A stretch of DNA of 38,747 nucleotides from the NCBI GenBank assembly GCA_903901875.1, contig CAIUSO010000004.1:1-38747 (forward strand), in the 5' to 3' direction. Position 1 is the first letter of the stretch, and every line of letters begins with the position of its first letter. Below the pieces are notes generated by a model, which ran no database searches, was not told where the DNA came from, and worked only from the letters and a program-made list of their open reading frames with translations. Of this stretch, positions 15,791 through 24,851 are shown in pieces. Origin of the DNA: an uncultured Geobacteraceae bacterium (GTDB lineage: Bacteria > Desulfobacterota > Desulfuromonadia > Geobacterales > Pseudopelobacteraceae). Both the position numbers and the translations under genes were made by a program.

Positions 15791-17164
15791 ATGCAGCATT
15801 CCATTTTAATAATAGATGATGAACAGGATATCAGAACCGCATTGACCGGGATACTTGAAGATGAAGGGTATCAGGTGATGACCGCTGATAGTGGTCTGGC
15901 CGGTATTGAGTCTGTTCAGCAGGAACTGCCTGATCTCATACTGCTTGACATCTGGATGCCCGGTATGGATGGTCTGGAAACCCTTGAGCGAATCAAGAAA
16001 CTGTTTCCCCAGCTAACGGTAATTATGATCTCAGGGCACGGTACCATCGATACGGCGGTAAGGGCTACGAAGCTTGGGGCCTTTGACTTTATAGAAAAAC
16101 CGCTTTCCCTGGAAAAAGTGTTGATCAGTGTTGGCAATGCCTTGCAGTTGCAGGAGTTGCGTGTTGAAAACGCAGAACTTAAACGCTCCACTTCTGCGGA
16201 CAATGAACTTATCGGCGACTCTCCGGTGATCTGCGAGCTGCGGGGACAGATTAAACGCATCGGTCCCACGGCTGTTTCCGTGCTCATACAGGGGGAGAGC
16301 GGAACGGAAAAAGAGCTGATAGCCTGTGCGGTCCATTGCCACAGTCCCCGGCGGGAGCGTCCGTTCATTTCAGTGCATTGTTCGGCTCTCCCGGAGGAAC
16401 TGATTGACAGTGAACTGTTTGGCCATGAGAAGGGGGCGTTACCCGCAGCAACTACGCAAAAAAAAGGAAGAATTGATCAGGCTGATGGCGGCACCCTTTT
16501 TCTTGATGAAGTAGGTGAATTACCCCTGAATACCCAGTTAAAAATTCTTCGAGTTATTCAGGAACGCAGTTTTGAACGACTGGGAGGTTTCAAGAGACTG
16601 TCGGCAGATGTTCGGATCATTGCTTCATCAACCAAACCACTTGATCAGGCAATGTCTTCCGGTGCATTCAGCCCGGATCTATTTTATGCACTGAATACGG
16701 TCTCGCTCCGTGTGCCGGCTTTATGTGAACGCAAGGAGGATATCGCTTCCCTTGTCCAGCACTTTGTGGCTCGATTTTTTAAGAGGGAAGGGGGGGAAGC
16801 GAAGGCCTTTATGGCCGATGCCCTTGAAAAACTTTCGCACAACTCCTGGTCAGGGAACCTCAGGGAATTACGCAATGTGGTGGAGCGGGTACTGATTGTT
16901 GCCCCTGGTCGGGTCATCACCGCTGCTGATATCCCGGATTCGGGCGACGAATCATCGGCAGCGGCACTGCCCACTGCACCGCTCGAAGGTGCCCTGTCCC
17001 GTGCTGCCCTGCGTGATGCCCGTGAGGATTTTGAACGGGAGTTCATCATTCACAAGCTTGAGGAGAACGACTGGAATATATCCCGTACTGCGGAAATAAT
17101 TGAATTGGAACGGAGCAACCTCCATCGTAAAATCAAGAGTTATGGAATTGATGTTCGGAGATAA
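15791..17164 (+). CDS. NtrX-like response regulator with a degenerate AAA+ domain
   Basis: 457 residues with receiver (phospho-acceptor Asp53 in LILLDIWMPGMDG), central AAA+ sigma54-activator fold and C-terminal Fis-type HTH (NISRTAEIIELERSNLHRKIKSY). Key catalytic features are lost. Walker A reads GESGTEK (residues 168-174, Gly to Glu at 173). The sigma54-contacting GAFTGA loop reads GALPAA (215-220). The arginine-finger region reads FSPDLFYALN, with Ser294 and Ala300 where Arg is expected. Walker B (GGTLFLDE) remains. It is therefore unlikely to hydrolyse ATP or remodel sigma54 polymerase; it may act as a plain DNA-binding regulator. Start follows AAAGGAGCAGCC. Confidence 0.92.
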   Translation: MQHSILIIDDEQDIRTALTGILEDEGYQVMTADSGLAGIESVQQELPDLILLDIWMPGMDGLETLERIKKLFPQLTVIMISGHGTIDTAVRATKLGAFDFIEKPLSLEKVLISVGNALQLQELRVENAELKRSTSADNELIGDSPVICELRGQIKRIGPTAVSVLIQGESGTEKELIACAVHCHSPRRERPFISVHCSALPEELIDSELFGHEKGALPAATTQKKGRIDQADGGTLFLDEVGELPLNTQLKILRVIQERSFERLGGFKRLSADVRIIASSTKPLDQAMSSGAFSPDLFYALNTVSLRVPALCERKEDIASLVQHFVARFFKREGGEAKAFMADALEKLSHNSWSGNLRELRNVVERVLIVAPGRVITAADIPDSGDESSAAALPTAPLEGALSRAALRDAREDFEREFIIHKLEENDWNISRTAEIIELERSNLHRKIKSYGIDVRR

Positions 17165-17167
17165 TCT

Positions 17168-18529
17168 ATGTTTTCAGTATTCGTAAAACGCCCCGGCAGA
17201 ACCATTCTGGTACTACTGTTGATGACGGTATTCGGCCTGGCAACAGTCTATTTCAGTCGTGGTCATAACCATGTAAAGAAAACCGATAACCGTGCAGTTG
17301 CCATCCTTCGTGAAGCATATTCGGCTGTTCTGAAAAACTACGTTGAAAAACCTGATAGTAAGGCCCTGACATTAAAGATGGTGGACGGGATGCTTGCCGC
17401 CCTGGATCCCCATAGTGCGTACTTGCCTCCTGAGCCGTACCACGAGATGGAGATGCAAATATCCGGGGCGTTCGGTGGTGTTGGCATCGAGTTGGGTACT
17501 AAAGAGGGGAAACTGACCGTAATAGCACCGATTGACGACACTCCTGCGTTCAGGGCCGGTATTTTGGCAAATGACCATATCTGGAAAATAGACGGATCTC
17601 CTACCACCGGTATGAATATCGCTGCGGCAGTAAAGAGGATGCGGGGGGAAAAGGGCACATCAGTAACTTTGACCATACTGCGGGCTGAAAATGGTAAGCC
17701 ATTCGTGTTTAAACTGGTCCGGGATATTATCAGGATCAAGAGCGTGAAGCCAAAGCTGCTTGATTCAGGTGTGGGGCTCATTCGTATTTCCCAGTTTCAG
17801 GAACGTACCGGTGCTGATTTTAAAGAGGCCCTGAAAGAACTCCATGTCAAAGCCGGGGGGGTATTGAAGGGATTGATTCTTGATCTCAGGTACAATCCGG
17901 GAGGCTTGCTCAATTCGTCCGTTGAAGTGGTAAACTGTTTCGTCGGTGAAGATATCAGTAATTCCGTCATCGTCAGTACCCGGGGAAGGGCTCCGGATTC
18001 AAACCGAATTTTTAACGGGTCACTTGGCGTAAAAGAGCCCCATTATCCGATGGTGGTATTGATAAATGGCGGTAGTGCCAGTGCCTCTGAGATTGTGGCA
18101 GGTGCCCTGCAGGATCATAAACGGGCCGTCGTTATGGGGACTACCAGTTTTGGTAAGGGGTCAGTGCAGTCTATCATTCCAATGAAGGGAAATGCAGCCC
18201 TCAAGCTGACCACGGCACGCTACTATACCCCCCGTGGACGATCTATCCAGGCAAAGGGAATTGTTCCCGATATAGAGGTGTCCGCCATCAAGGATGTTAC
18301 GCCCCAACCGGAGAAGAATAGACAGGAAATCAAGGAAAAGGATCTGCATAACCGTTTGGCACCACAGGAAAAACCGGATACAGTACCGCACATAGCTCCG
18401 CTCGCACATGGTACAGGTGCTTCTTTGGTTGACCAGGATCTGCAGAAGGATTTTCAACTCCGTCGGGCTCTGGAGCTTTTACAGTCGTTGGCACAGCTGA
18501 AGGAGAGGGGATTTGGACCTCAAAAGTAG
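17168..18529 (+). CDS. Carboxyl-terminal processing protease (S41, CtpA)
   Basis: 453 residues, with an N-terminal membrane/signal segment (ILVLLLMTVFGLATVYF), a CtpA N-domain (LDPHSAYLPPEPYHEM), a PDZ domain (~85-170, GAFGGVGIELGTKEGKL) and the S41 core: VLKGLILDLRYNPGGLL, nucleophile region NGGSASASE (~302-308) and the general-base Lys in TSFGKGSVQ. It should be a periplasmic serine-lysine endoprotease that trims C-termini. The C-terminal ~75 residues are charged and poorly conserved. It begins 3 nt after the NtrX-like gene, so it probably shares the operon. Confidence 0.93.
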   Translation: MFSVFVKRPGRTILVLLLMTVFGLATVYFSRGHNHVKKTDNRAVAILREAYSAVLKNYVEKPDSKALTLKMVDGMLAALDPHSAYLPPEPYHEMEMQISGAFGGVGIELGTKEGKLTVIAPIDDTPAFRAGILANDHIWKIDGSPTTGMNIAAAVKRMRGEKGTSVTLTILRAENGKPFVFKLVRDIIRIKSVKPKLLDSGVGLIRISQFQERTGADFKEALKELHVKAGGVLKGLILDLRYNPGGLLNSSVEVVNCFVGEDISNSVIVSTRGRAPDSNRIFNGSLGVKEPHYPMVVLINGGSASASEIVAGALQDHKRAVVMGTTSFGKGSVQSIIPMKGNAALKLTTARYYTPRGRSIQAKGIVPDIEVSAIKDVTPQPEKNRQEIKEKDLHNRLAPQEKPDTVPHIAPLAHGTGASLVDQDLQKDFQLRRALELLQSLAQLKERGFGPQK

Positions 18530-18534
18530 ATGTT

Positions 18535-18570
18535 GTTCGTTGGGCACGCTTTGCTTTGCCGAACCTACGG
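18535..18570. repeat. REP-like element, copy B1
   Basis: GTTC pairs with GAAC and GGCA with TGCC across an interrupted palindrome that ends in ACCTACGG. It is followed within 31 nt by a second palindrome with the same CTACGG tail, a tandem arrangement typical of REP-type elements. Confidence 0.55.
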
Positions 18571-18601
18571 GGTACTACAATAAAAAATGTACAAAAATCT
18601 T

Positions 18602-18633
18602 GGCGTATGGTTATACGCCCCTACGGGTTTTTT
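18602..18633. repeat. REP-like element, copy B2, with terminator-like T-run
   Basis: GGCGTAT (18602-18608) and ATACGCC (18613-18619) form a 7-bp stem around GGTT, followed by CCTACGGG and TTTTTT. It may also terminate the ctpA transcript; its end overlaps the stop of trpC on the other strand. Confidence 0.6.
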
Positions 18634-19438
18634 ATGGTGTGAGCATTTCCTGTAACTTTGCCCCAATATCTTCTTCACGCATCAATGATTCGCCAATAAG
18701 ATATGCTTTGGCACCATCGGCTGCGAGGCGGTCTATGTCGGAACGATTGTGTATGCCGCTTTCGGCGACCAGCAGGCGGCCGGGGGGAAGCATGCCGGAC
18801 AGTCGGCGGGTTGTGTCAAGATCGGTAACAAATGTTCGTAAATTGCGATTATTGACACCAATAAGGGAACAGTCTGTCTGTAACGCCATCTCCATTTCGG
18901 GCTCATCGTGAACCTCCAGAAGCACATCAAGATGCAGTTCTCGTGCAACGGCATGAAATTCTTTCAATTGTCCCACATCAAGCATGGCAGCGATCAGCAG
19001 AACTGCGTCGGCTCCCGCAGCACGTGCTTCGTAGATTTGATAGGGGTCACAGATGAAGTCTTTGCGGAGCAGCGGCAGAGATACCGTCTCCCGTATGAGT
19101 CCCAGATATCTGAGGTGACCCATGAAAAAATGCTCATCGGTCAAGACTGACAGGCAGGTGGCTCCGTTGTTCTGATAGATTTCGGCAATTTCAAGGGGAT
19201 CAAAATCGGCACGGATTACCCCCCGGCTTGGTGATGCTTTTTTGACTTCGGCTATGATGGCGGTCCACTGGGATGCAGCCGCTTCACGCAGATGACGCTC
19301 AAAGCCCCGTGGCTGATCCTCAAGATCCAGGATGCGAGCCTTCAGTTCAGTGACAGGAGAGGCCGCCATTGCCGCCTCAATTTCACTTTTCTTGTGGCAA
19401 ATGATTTTCTTCAGAATGTCGGGAGTAGAGCTATCCAT
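18632..19438 (-). CDS. trpC: Indole-3-glycerol-phosphate synthase
   Basis: 268 residues, a (beta/alpha)8 enzyme converting carboxyphenylamino-deoxyribulose phosphate to indole-3-glycerol phosphate in tryptophan synthesis. Diagnostic strands: AIIAEVKKASPSRGVI, LSVLTDEHFFMG, LLRKDFICDPYQI, DVLLEVHDEPEM, LIGVNNRNLRTF and VAESGIHNRSDI, together carrying the catalytic Lys/Glu/Asn residues. The start lies 14 nt after trpD's stop, with GAGGG upstream. Single-domain form, full length. No other trp gene is in view apart from trpD. Confidence 0.96.
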   Translation of the reverse strand: MDSSTPDILKKIICHKKSEIEAAMAASPVTELKARILDLEDQPRGFERHLREAAASQWTAIIAEVKKASPSRGVIRADFDPLEIAEIYQNNGATCLSVLTDEHFFMGHLRYLGLIRETVSLPLLRKDFICDPYQIYEARAAGADAVLLIAAMLDVGQLKEFHAVARELHLDVLLEVHDEPEMEMALQTDCSLIGVNNRNLRTFVTDLDTTRRLSGMLPPGRLLVAESGIHNRSDIDRLAADGAKAYLIGESLMREEDIGAKLQEMLTP

Positions 19439-19452
19439 GGCAACCCTCGGTT

Positions 19453-20502
19453 TTAATTCGTTAATTGGGCAAGCTGTTCGACCTTTTCGGCGGCGCGACC
19501 CGAATCAATGGCATCGGCTGCCAACTGGACAGCGGCTGCAAGAGAATCTGCCGCCCCGGCGGCAACCAGCGCATAGGCTGAGTTGAGCAGCACAATGTCC
19601 CTCCGTGGTCCCCGCTCGCCTGCCAGTACCGCCGTAACAATGCTGGCATTAGCCGCCGCATCTCCCCCCTTGAGTGCTTCCATGGAACAACGGGCAAAAC
19701 CATGCTGTTCAGGAGTAATGGTAGAGATGGTTACCCCTCGTTGGGTGACCTCAGCAACCAGGGTGTTACCTGTCAGGGTTATTTCATCCATACCATCGGA
19801 ACCATGTACCACAAAACCATGCCTGCACCCCAGTTTATGGAGAACACCGGCGAGTTTTTCAACCAGATCAGCCCGGTAAACCCCCATGACCTGGCGGTCT
19901 GCTCCGGCGGGATTGGTAAGGGGGCCGAGTATATTGAAAATGGTACGAATGCCGATTTCCTTTCGGGGGCCAATGGCATGTTTCATGGCACTATGGAGGG
20001 CCGGTGCAAACAGAAAGCCGATGCCGATCCGTTCGATGCAGTTTTCGACGGTTTCGGGCGTTACATCAAGATTAATTCCCAGTTTTTCCAATACATCTGC
20101 ACTGCCGCAGGCTGAAGAGACGGAACGATTGCCATGTTTGGCAACTTTGACACCGCATGCCGCCACAACAAATGACACTGTGGTTGAGATATTAAAGGTA
20201 TTAGTCCCGTCACCACCGGTGCCAACCACATCCAGAATTGTTTCCTGATCGATATTGATGTCATCACGGTCGATATCGAGTACCCCCTTGCCGACCCGAA
20301 TCGGAGTGACCCGTTCGCGCATGACCCTGGCGGCACCGGTGATCTCTTCGATGGTTTCGCCTTTCATCCGCAAGGCGGTAATAAAGGCACCAATCTGAGC
20401 CTGCGTGCATCCGCCTGACATGATTTGATTCATTACTTCAATCATTTCACCTTCGGTGAGGTCGTTATGTTCCACAACGGTGGCAATGGCTTTTCTGATC
20501 AT
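19453..20502 (-). CDS. trpD: Anthranilate phosphoribosyltransferase
   Basis: Transfers phosphoribose from PRPP to anthranilate, the second committed step of tryptophan synthesis. Start taken at ATG 20502 ([16 protein letters not shown]), which has AGGA upstream and matches family length; an in-frame start at 20538 would run into the preceding terminator hairpin. The phosphoribosyl glycine motif [14 protein letters not shown] and [18 protein letters not shown] are intact, as is [17 protein letters not shown]. Likely co-transcribed with trpC. Confidence 0.96.
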   Translation of the reverse strand: MIRKAIATVVEHNDLTEGEMIEVMNQIMSGGCTQAQIGAFITALRMKGETIEEITGAARVMRERVTPIRVGKGVLDIDRDDINIDQETILDVVGTGGDGTNTFNISTTVSFVVAACGVKVAKHGNRSVSSACGSADVLEKLGINLDVTPETVENCIERIGIGFLFAPALHSAMKHAIGPRKEIGIRTIFNILGPLTNPAGADRQVMGVYRADLVEKLAGVLHKLGCRHGFVVHGSDGMDEITLTGNTLVAEVTQRGVTISTITPEQHGFARCSMEALKGGDAAANASIVTAVLAGERGPRRDIVLLNSAYALVAAGAADSLAAAVQLAADAIDSGRAAEKVEQLAQLTN

Positions 20503-20516
20503 TGTATCTGTCCTTA

Positions 20517-20546
20517 TGAAAATAGGGGATGTTGCCATCCCCTATT
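20517..20546 (-). terminator. Intrinsic terminator after the response-regulator gene
   Basis: AATAGGGGATG (20521-20531) and CATCCCCTATT (20536-20546) form an 11-bp perfect stem around TTGC. On the minus strand it is followed by TTTTC. It separates the regulator gene from trpD; no Trp-rich leader peptide is seen, so it is not a trp attenuator. Confidence 0.7.
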
Positions 20547-20574
20547 GAGTGTGGTATGTGCGAGGTTTGATACG

Positions 20575-21693
20575 TTATTTTCCTTCTTTAATCTGGCGGA
20601 TGGCTTCCTTTATCATTGCTTCAGCAAGATCGGGGACAACTTCCCAGACAATGCGCTCGATAACCTCTTTCGATGCGGCAGTAATTGCGGCTCTCAACTG
20701 TTCTTCCGACAGGGAAGGGGGAAGCACTCCCGGAACAACAGGGGTCGCCAGGGGAAGTACCTGAGGCTCTTTGGCAGGTTCTTCACTGTCGAATGACGAG
20801 AGAAAATCGAGGGGGGGAGCGTCCGTTTTTTCCGGGGCGGGCGGAATTACGGGCGTATATGCACCGAAAGAAAATTCCTCTGTGGCCGACTCAGTTGGCG
20901 ACGTATCGGAGTGCACCGGAGGAACAGGCGTCTCACTCTCCTCGCTGAAATCAAAGGAACTTTCGTCTATGGGCTGCCAGCGAGTGCTTTCATGGAGTGG
21001 AGCGGGAGCTATTGGCAGATTTTGCGTAACCAGTTGGGCATCGGACTCTTCACTGATAATATCAAAGATGTCCTGCTCGATCGCCACTTCTTCAGGCATA
21101 ATCTGTACGAAACTATCAGGTGAGTGGGGAACTTCCTCTTCCTGAACCGTATCGGAAATGAAAGCACTCCATATATCAGTCGGAGCATCAAGGTGCTCTG
21201 CTTCGGGGGCAGGCATCAGCACCGGAGTGGCACCCGGAGCAAAAAGGTCATCGGGCATGGCAGAGGAAATAGTTTCCGTCTCTTCCTTCACGCTGCTCGC
21301 CAGAATTGCTGATTCCCTGCGACGTCCCAATTCCAAGAGCTCTGTCACCTTGCTGATGATTTGCTGAGATTCAAAGGGTTTCGCTATGAAATCATCGGCC
21401 CCGCATTTGAGAGCTCTTTCTTCATCAAAAGGTTCAAATGATCCCGTCAGGACTAATATGGGCTTGGCAGCAAGTTCAGGTATGGCACGAACTGCCTCAC
21501 ATACTTCATACCCATTCATGCCGGGCATAAGGGCATCAATTAATAAAATATCAGGGGTGATTTCAACCGCCTTCTCAACGGCCGCTTTTCCGTTATCGAC
21601 GATTACCAGAGAGTATTCATCACCACCAAAGATAATCCCGATTACCTTCTGAATGGTGATACTGTCATCGGCGACCAGTATGTTTATACCCAT
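20575..21693 (-). CDS. Response regulator with long acidic/proline-rich linker
   Basis: Start ATG 21693 follows a strong AAGGAGG; a longer frame upstream begins with unrelated sequence. Residues 1-~125 are a receiver domain: VADDSITIQK, phosphoacceptor Asp in ILLIDALMPGMNG, and the FIAKPFESQQI Lys. Residues ~130-320 are a low-complexity Pro/Glu/Ser linker. The last ~45 residues (PPSLSEEQLRAAITAASKEV, then IERIVWEVVPDLAEAMIKE) form an amphipathic helical tail seen on similar deltaproteobacterial regulators. No DNA-binding domain; a protein-interaction output is likely. Partner kinase unknown. Confidence 0.85.
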   Translation of the reverse strand: MGINILVADDSITIQKVIGIIFGGDEYSLVIVDNGKAAVEKAVEITPDILLIDALMPGMNGYEVCEAVRAIPELAAKPILVLTGSFEPFDEERALKCGADDFIAKPFESQQIISKVTELLELGRRRESAILASSVKEETETISSAMPDDLFAPGATPVLMPAPEAEHLDAPTDIWSAFISDTVQEEEVPHSPDSFVQIMPEEVAIEQDIFDIISEESDAQLVTQNLPIAPAPLHESTRWQPIDESSFDFSEESETPVPPVHSDTSPTESATEEFSFGAYTPVIPPAPEKTDAPPLDFLSSFDSEEPAKEPQVLPLATPVVPGVLPPSLSEEQLRAAITAASKEVIERIVWEVVPDLAEAMIKEAIRQIKEGK

Positions 21694-21780
21694 CGAACCC
21701 TCCTTACTGGGCAGAGACCCAGAATTATCACACCTGAAACAACTAACACAGCCGTAATATCGTGTCAAGGCATTCGCGTT

Positions 21781-22953
21781 TTAGGGGATTTTCATGTCAT
21801 TGATTATTTCAGTGGTAATTCGGGGTGTTGAAAATATTGAAACGGCAAGGTTTGAAATATCGCTCCGTAATTGATTGAACTGGTGAACATGAGAATAATC
21901 AAGGCGGATGGTCAGGAGAATGACGTATAAATCCAGCTCAGGATCGATCCATACTGATGATCCGCTGTAGCCGGTATGACCGAAAGACATGTCAGAGAAA
22001 TACATACCCCGTGGGGAGGAATAGGGTGAGCTTATGTCCCAGCCGAGTCCCCTGATAACCTTACCACCATTGTAAAAGTAGGGTGACGTCATCTGTGCAA
22101 TGACCCGCTCGGAAAATATGCGAGAACCATTCAGTGTGCCGTGATTAAGAACCATGGCGGCATAGCGGCCCACATCCTCACCGGTGCTGAATAGTCCGGC
22201 GTGGCCGGCCACTCCACCAAAACGGCGGGCGTTCATGTCCTGAACAACGCCCGCTTTCAAAGCATTATTGAGCCCGGCGGTCGGGGCGATAAGATTAAGG
22301 TCGTTACGGGGTAAAAAACCGGTTCCATCCATGCCGAGCGGAGTATAAATTTCGTCAGAACAGAACTTGTCCAGTGTTTTCTGTGAAACCCGTTTAACCA
22401 GTTCACCCAGAAGGATAAAGTTGATATCGGCATAACGGAATCGGTTCCCCGGTTGGGGATCGCTGGTTTGGTTAATCGCTTTTTCAATGAGGCATTTGAG
22501 CGGATCGTCACTGGAAATTTCCACATCCTCCATACCGGATGAATGGGTCAACAGATTGAGCAGGGTAATGTCTTCACGGTCGGTGTCTTCAAATTCAGGA
22601 AACCAGCGGGTGAGCGGATCGAGAAGCGACAGTTTCCCCTGTTCGAGAAGCTTCATGATGGCAGGGGCAGTGGCAAGTACCTTGGTAAGTGAAGCGGTAT
22701 CAAAGAGGGTTCGTTCCGATAACAGTGGAGACTCACTGTTCGGGAACAGCCTCCCTTGGGCAGCACTGTACCGGATACCGGAATGGTTGCCAACCACAAC
22801 GACCCCACCGGCGATCAAACCGCGGCGAACGGCATTTTCAAGGAGTACGTCCACCGTTGCTGCTCGTCCCAAATCAAGGAGATCATCGGCAATGGAAACG
22901 GAAGGGTATAGTGCAAACAGCAGGATACTACAGAATAATCGAAAGGAGATCAC
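21781..22953 (-). CDS. Secreted serine hydrolase, beta-lactamase/PBP class C family
   Basis: 390 residues with signal peptide (FRLFCSILLFALYPSVSIA). Catalytic motifs: SLTK (nucleophile Ser and Lys), YADIN in place of the usual YxN, and GHTG. LFDTASLTKVLATAPAIMKL and TLLNLLTHSSGM are characteristic. Such proteins act on peptidoglycan peptides, esters or D-amino acid peptides; substrate cannot be read from sequence, and true beta-lactamase activity is not implied. It lies downstream of argJ but behind a terminator, so it probably has its own promoter. Confidence 0.88.
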   Translation of the reverse strand: MISFRLFCSILLFALYPSVSIADDLLDLGRAATVDVLLENAVRRGLIAGGVVVVGNHSGIRYSAAQGRLFPNSESPLLSERTLFDTASLTKVLATAPAIMKLLEQGKLSLLDPLTRWFPEFEDTDREDITLLNLLTHSSGMEDVEISSDDPLKCLIEKAINQTSDPQPGNRFRYADINFILLGELVKRVSQKTLDKFCSDEIYTPLGMDGTGFLPRNDLNLIAPTAGLNNALKAGVVQDMNARRFGGVAGHAGLFSTGEDVGRYAAMVLNHGTLNGSRIFSERVIAQMTSPYFYNGGKVIRGLGWDISSPYSSPRGMYFSDMSFGHTGYSGSSVWIDPELDLYVILLTIRLDYSHVHQFNQLRSDISNLAVSIFSTPRITTEIINDMKIP

Positions 22954-22964
22954 AGTACACTCGA

Positions 22965-22994
22965 AAGAAAAAAACCTCCCCGATGAGGAGGTTT
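22965..22994 (-). terminator. Intrinsic terminator downstream of argJ
   Basis: AAACCTCC (22972-22979) and GGAGGTTT (22987-22994) form an 8-bp stem around CCCGATGA-type loop bases. On the minus strand it is followed by a long T-run (complement of the A-rich 22966-22974), a textbook rho-independent terminator. Confidence 0.85.
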
Positions 22995-23083
22995 GGTAAA
23001 GGAAATAAAACGTATGTGCGGATACTCATTTCACTTGCTAGCGGACCCCATATACGAGTGACGGGTTACCGAATGTACGTGAA

Positions 23084-24265
23084 TCAGGTCCGGTAGTCGG
23101 CGTTGATGGTAACATACTCATGGGACAGATCGGAGGTAAATACTGTTGCCGTTCCGCTTCCCATACCAAGGTCAACGGTCACGGTAAATTGATTTTCCTT
23201 AAGAACCTCGGTCCCCCGTGCTTCAGCATCGTGGCCTGCAAAAACACCCTGTTGTGCCATGATGACATCATTGAAGGAGAGAGAAAGGCGTGTCTGATCA
23301 ACAACCGCTCCAGAGTACCCCACAGCCGCAAAAATTCTCCCCCAGTTGGCATCTTGCCCAAAAAAAGCCGTCTTAACCAGACTTGAGTTGGCAATGGCCA
23401 TGGCTGCACGTTTTGCGTCGACTGCGGTAGTGGCCCCGGTAACCCTGATTTCGACAAATTTGGTGGCACCCTCTCCATCCAGGACTATCTGTTTGGCCAA
23501 TGAAAGCAGGACATCATTAAGTGCCTGTTCAAAAGCTGCCCCTTCAGGGGTTCCCGCAGTAATGACAGGATTGCCTGCCATACCGTTTGCCATGATCAGG
23601 CAGGTATCATTGGTGGAGGTGTCGCCATCGACCGAGATCATATTAAAAGATGTGTTGATTGCCTGTTTGAATATGAGGTTAAGAAAGGGGGCATCAACGG
23701 TGGCATCAGTAATAATAAAGGAGAGCATGGTGGCCATATTGGGCATAATCATACCGGCACCCTTGGCAATTCCGGCAATAGTATAGCCTGACGTACCGAT
23801 ATTCACCTGTTTCACTTCCATTTTCGGAAACGTATCGGTTGTCATGATCGCTTCCGATACGTCTGCCAAAGTCCCGGTTGTAAGGGCATCAATGGCACCG
23901 GGAATGCCGGCACGTAGCCGATCCATAGGCATCTGGACACCAATTACGCCCGTGGAAGCAACTTGAACGGTTTCTTCCGCAATACCCAACCCCTCAGCCA
24001 CCAGGCGGGCTGTCTCGGTGGCAGCAATCATCCCCTGCTCACCGGTGCAGGCATTGGCATTGCCGCTGTTAACGATCAACACCTGGGCAATGCCGGAGAC
24101 GATACGTTCCCGTGACAATATGACCGGTGCCGCCTTTACGGCATTTGTGGTGAAAACGGCACAGGCCGTAGCCGGTACTTCCGAGTATATCAGGGCGAGA
24201 TCCCTCCGCCCCGGTTTTTTGATTGCAGCCTCAACGGCTGAAAATTGAAATCCTTTGATGTCCAT
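23084..24265 (-). CDS. argJ: Bifunctional glutamate N-acetyltransferase / ornithine acetyltransferase
   Basis: 393 residues, usual family length. It recycles the acetyl group from acetylornithine to glutamate and may also make acetylglutamate from acetyl-CoA in arginine synthesis. The self-cleavage site is in MPNMATMLSF, where the Thr becomes the N-terminal nucleophile of the beta chain. Other landmarks: VLIVNSGNANACTG, STGVIG and ANSSLVKTAFFGQDANWGRI. Start ATG 24265 follows AGAGGTG. It lies upstream of a strong terminator and downstream of the hemerythrin gene; argJ next to secA is a known Geobacter-type order. Confidence 0.96.
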   Translation of the reverse strand: MDIKGFQFSAVEAAIKKPGRRDLALIYSEVPATACAVFTTNAVKAAPVILSRERIVSGIAQVLIVNSGNANACTGEQGMIAATETARLVAEGLGIAEETVQVASTGVIGVQMPMDRLRAGIPGAIDALTTGTLADVSEAIMTTDTFPKMEVKQVNIGTSGYTIAGIAKGAGMIMPNMATMLSFIITDATVDAPFLNLIFKQAINTSFNMISVDGDTSTNDTCLIMANGMAGNPVITAGTPEGAAFEQALNDVLLSLAKQIVLDGEGATKFVEIRVTGATTAVDAKRAAMAIANSSLVKTAFFGQDANWGRIFAAVGYSGAVVDQTRLSLSFNDVIMAQQGVFAGHDAEARGTEVLKENQFTVTVDLGMGSGTATVFTSDLSHEYVTINADYRT

Positions 24266-24370
24266 GTCGCACCTCTGAAAAATTAGGTAAGTTTACGCAT
24301 TTTCTTTCCGCTGTTCAACAATAAAACGTATGAGGTGTGTAAACGGCCGTAGCGAGTCCCCCGTAAAACG

Positions 24371-24412
24371 GTAAACGCTCCACTACCCATCTTCCGGTAG
24401 TGGAGCGTTTAC
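24371..24412. terminator. Perfect 17-bp hairpin between hemerythrin and argJ
   Basis: GTAAACGCTCCACTACC (24371-24387) is exactly complementary to 24396-24412 around an 8-nt loop, CATCTTCC. It lies 32 nt after the hemerythrin stop. On the minus strand the following bases are CGTTTTAC, a weak T-tract. It probably ends the hemerythrin transcript, though it lacks a classical T-run. Confidence 0.6.
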
Positions 24413-24443
24413 AGCATTAACTGGTGGTGTGGTGACAGGTTAC

Positions 24444-24851
24444 TTAGGAAATTCCCTTGGCGTTAAGGAATACTCCGTATTTTTTGTCTTCGCCCTGAAT
24501 ATGAGTAAAGAGCCAGTCCTTCAAAAAGCTCAGAACGGTCAGGGTGAGGACACCGCCACCGGCCTGAAACTTCTTTTGCAGATCAAGAACCTGCTTTACC
24601 AGCTTTTCATGCTCTGCCTTGTGGCGGGGAAGGTCGGGGTAACCATTGGCCTGCATAACCTGTTCTTCGTCTTTGAAGTGGGTCGCCGTGTAGGTGATGA
24701 GAGATTGCAGAACGTTACCGAGGACGGCATTTCCCTGGCCCGCCTTCATGCCGTCATGCAGTTGGTTCAACAGTTCGACCAGTTTTTTATGCTGATCATC
24801 AAACTTTCTGACCTTGACACTGAGTGTCGGGTTCCAGTCCATAAGTGCCAT
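24444..24851 (-). CDS. Bacteriohemerythrin
   Basis: 135 residues from ATG 24851; the ATG nine bases upstream overlaps the ribosome site AAAGGAG and is not preferred. A single four-helix hemerythrin domain with a complete di-iron ligand set: DDQHKKL, THFKDEEQVM, HKAEHEKL and HIQGEDKKY. It should bind O2 reversibly, serving O2 storage, sensing or detoxification in an anaerobe or microaerophile. Monocistronic between secA and argJ. Confidence 0.95.
   Translation of the reverse strand: MALMDWNPTLSVKVRKFDDQHKKLVELLNQLHDGMKAGQGNAVLGNVLQSLITYTATHFKDEEQVMQANGYPDLPRHKAEHEKLVKQVLDLQKKFQAGGGVLTLTVLSFLKDWLFTHIQGEDKKYGVFLNAKGIS

Noticed and set aside
20503-20574. Tryptophan attenuator before trpD
   Set aside because: There is a strong hairpin but no leader peptide with Trp codons and no alternative antiterminator; it fits termination of the upstream regulator gene.
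23346-23786. 146-residue plus-strand open frame inside argJ
   Set aside because: It lies wholly antisense to a well-conserved gene and has no recognisable motif.
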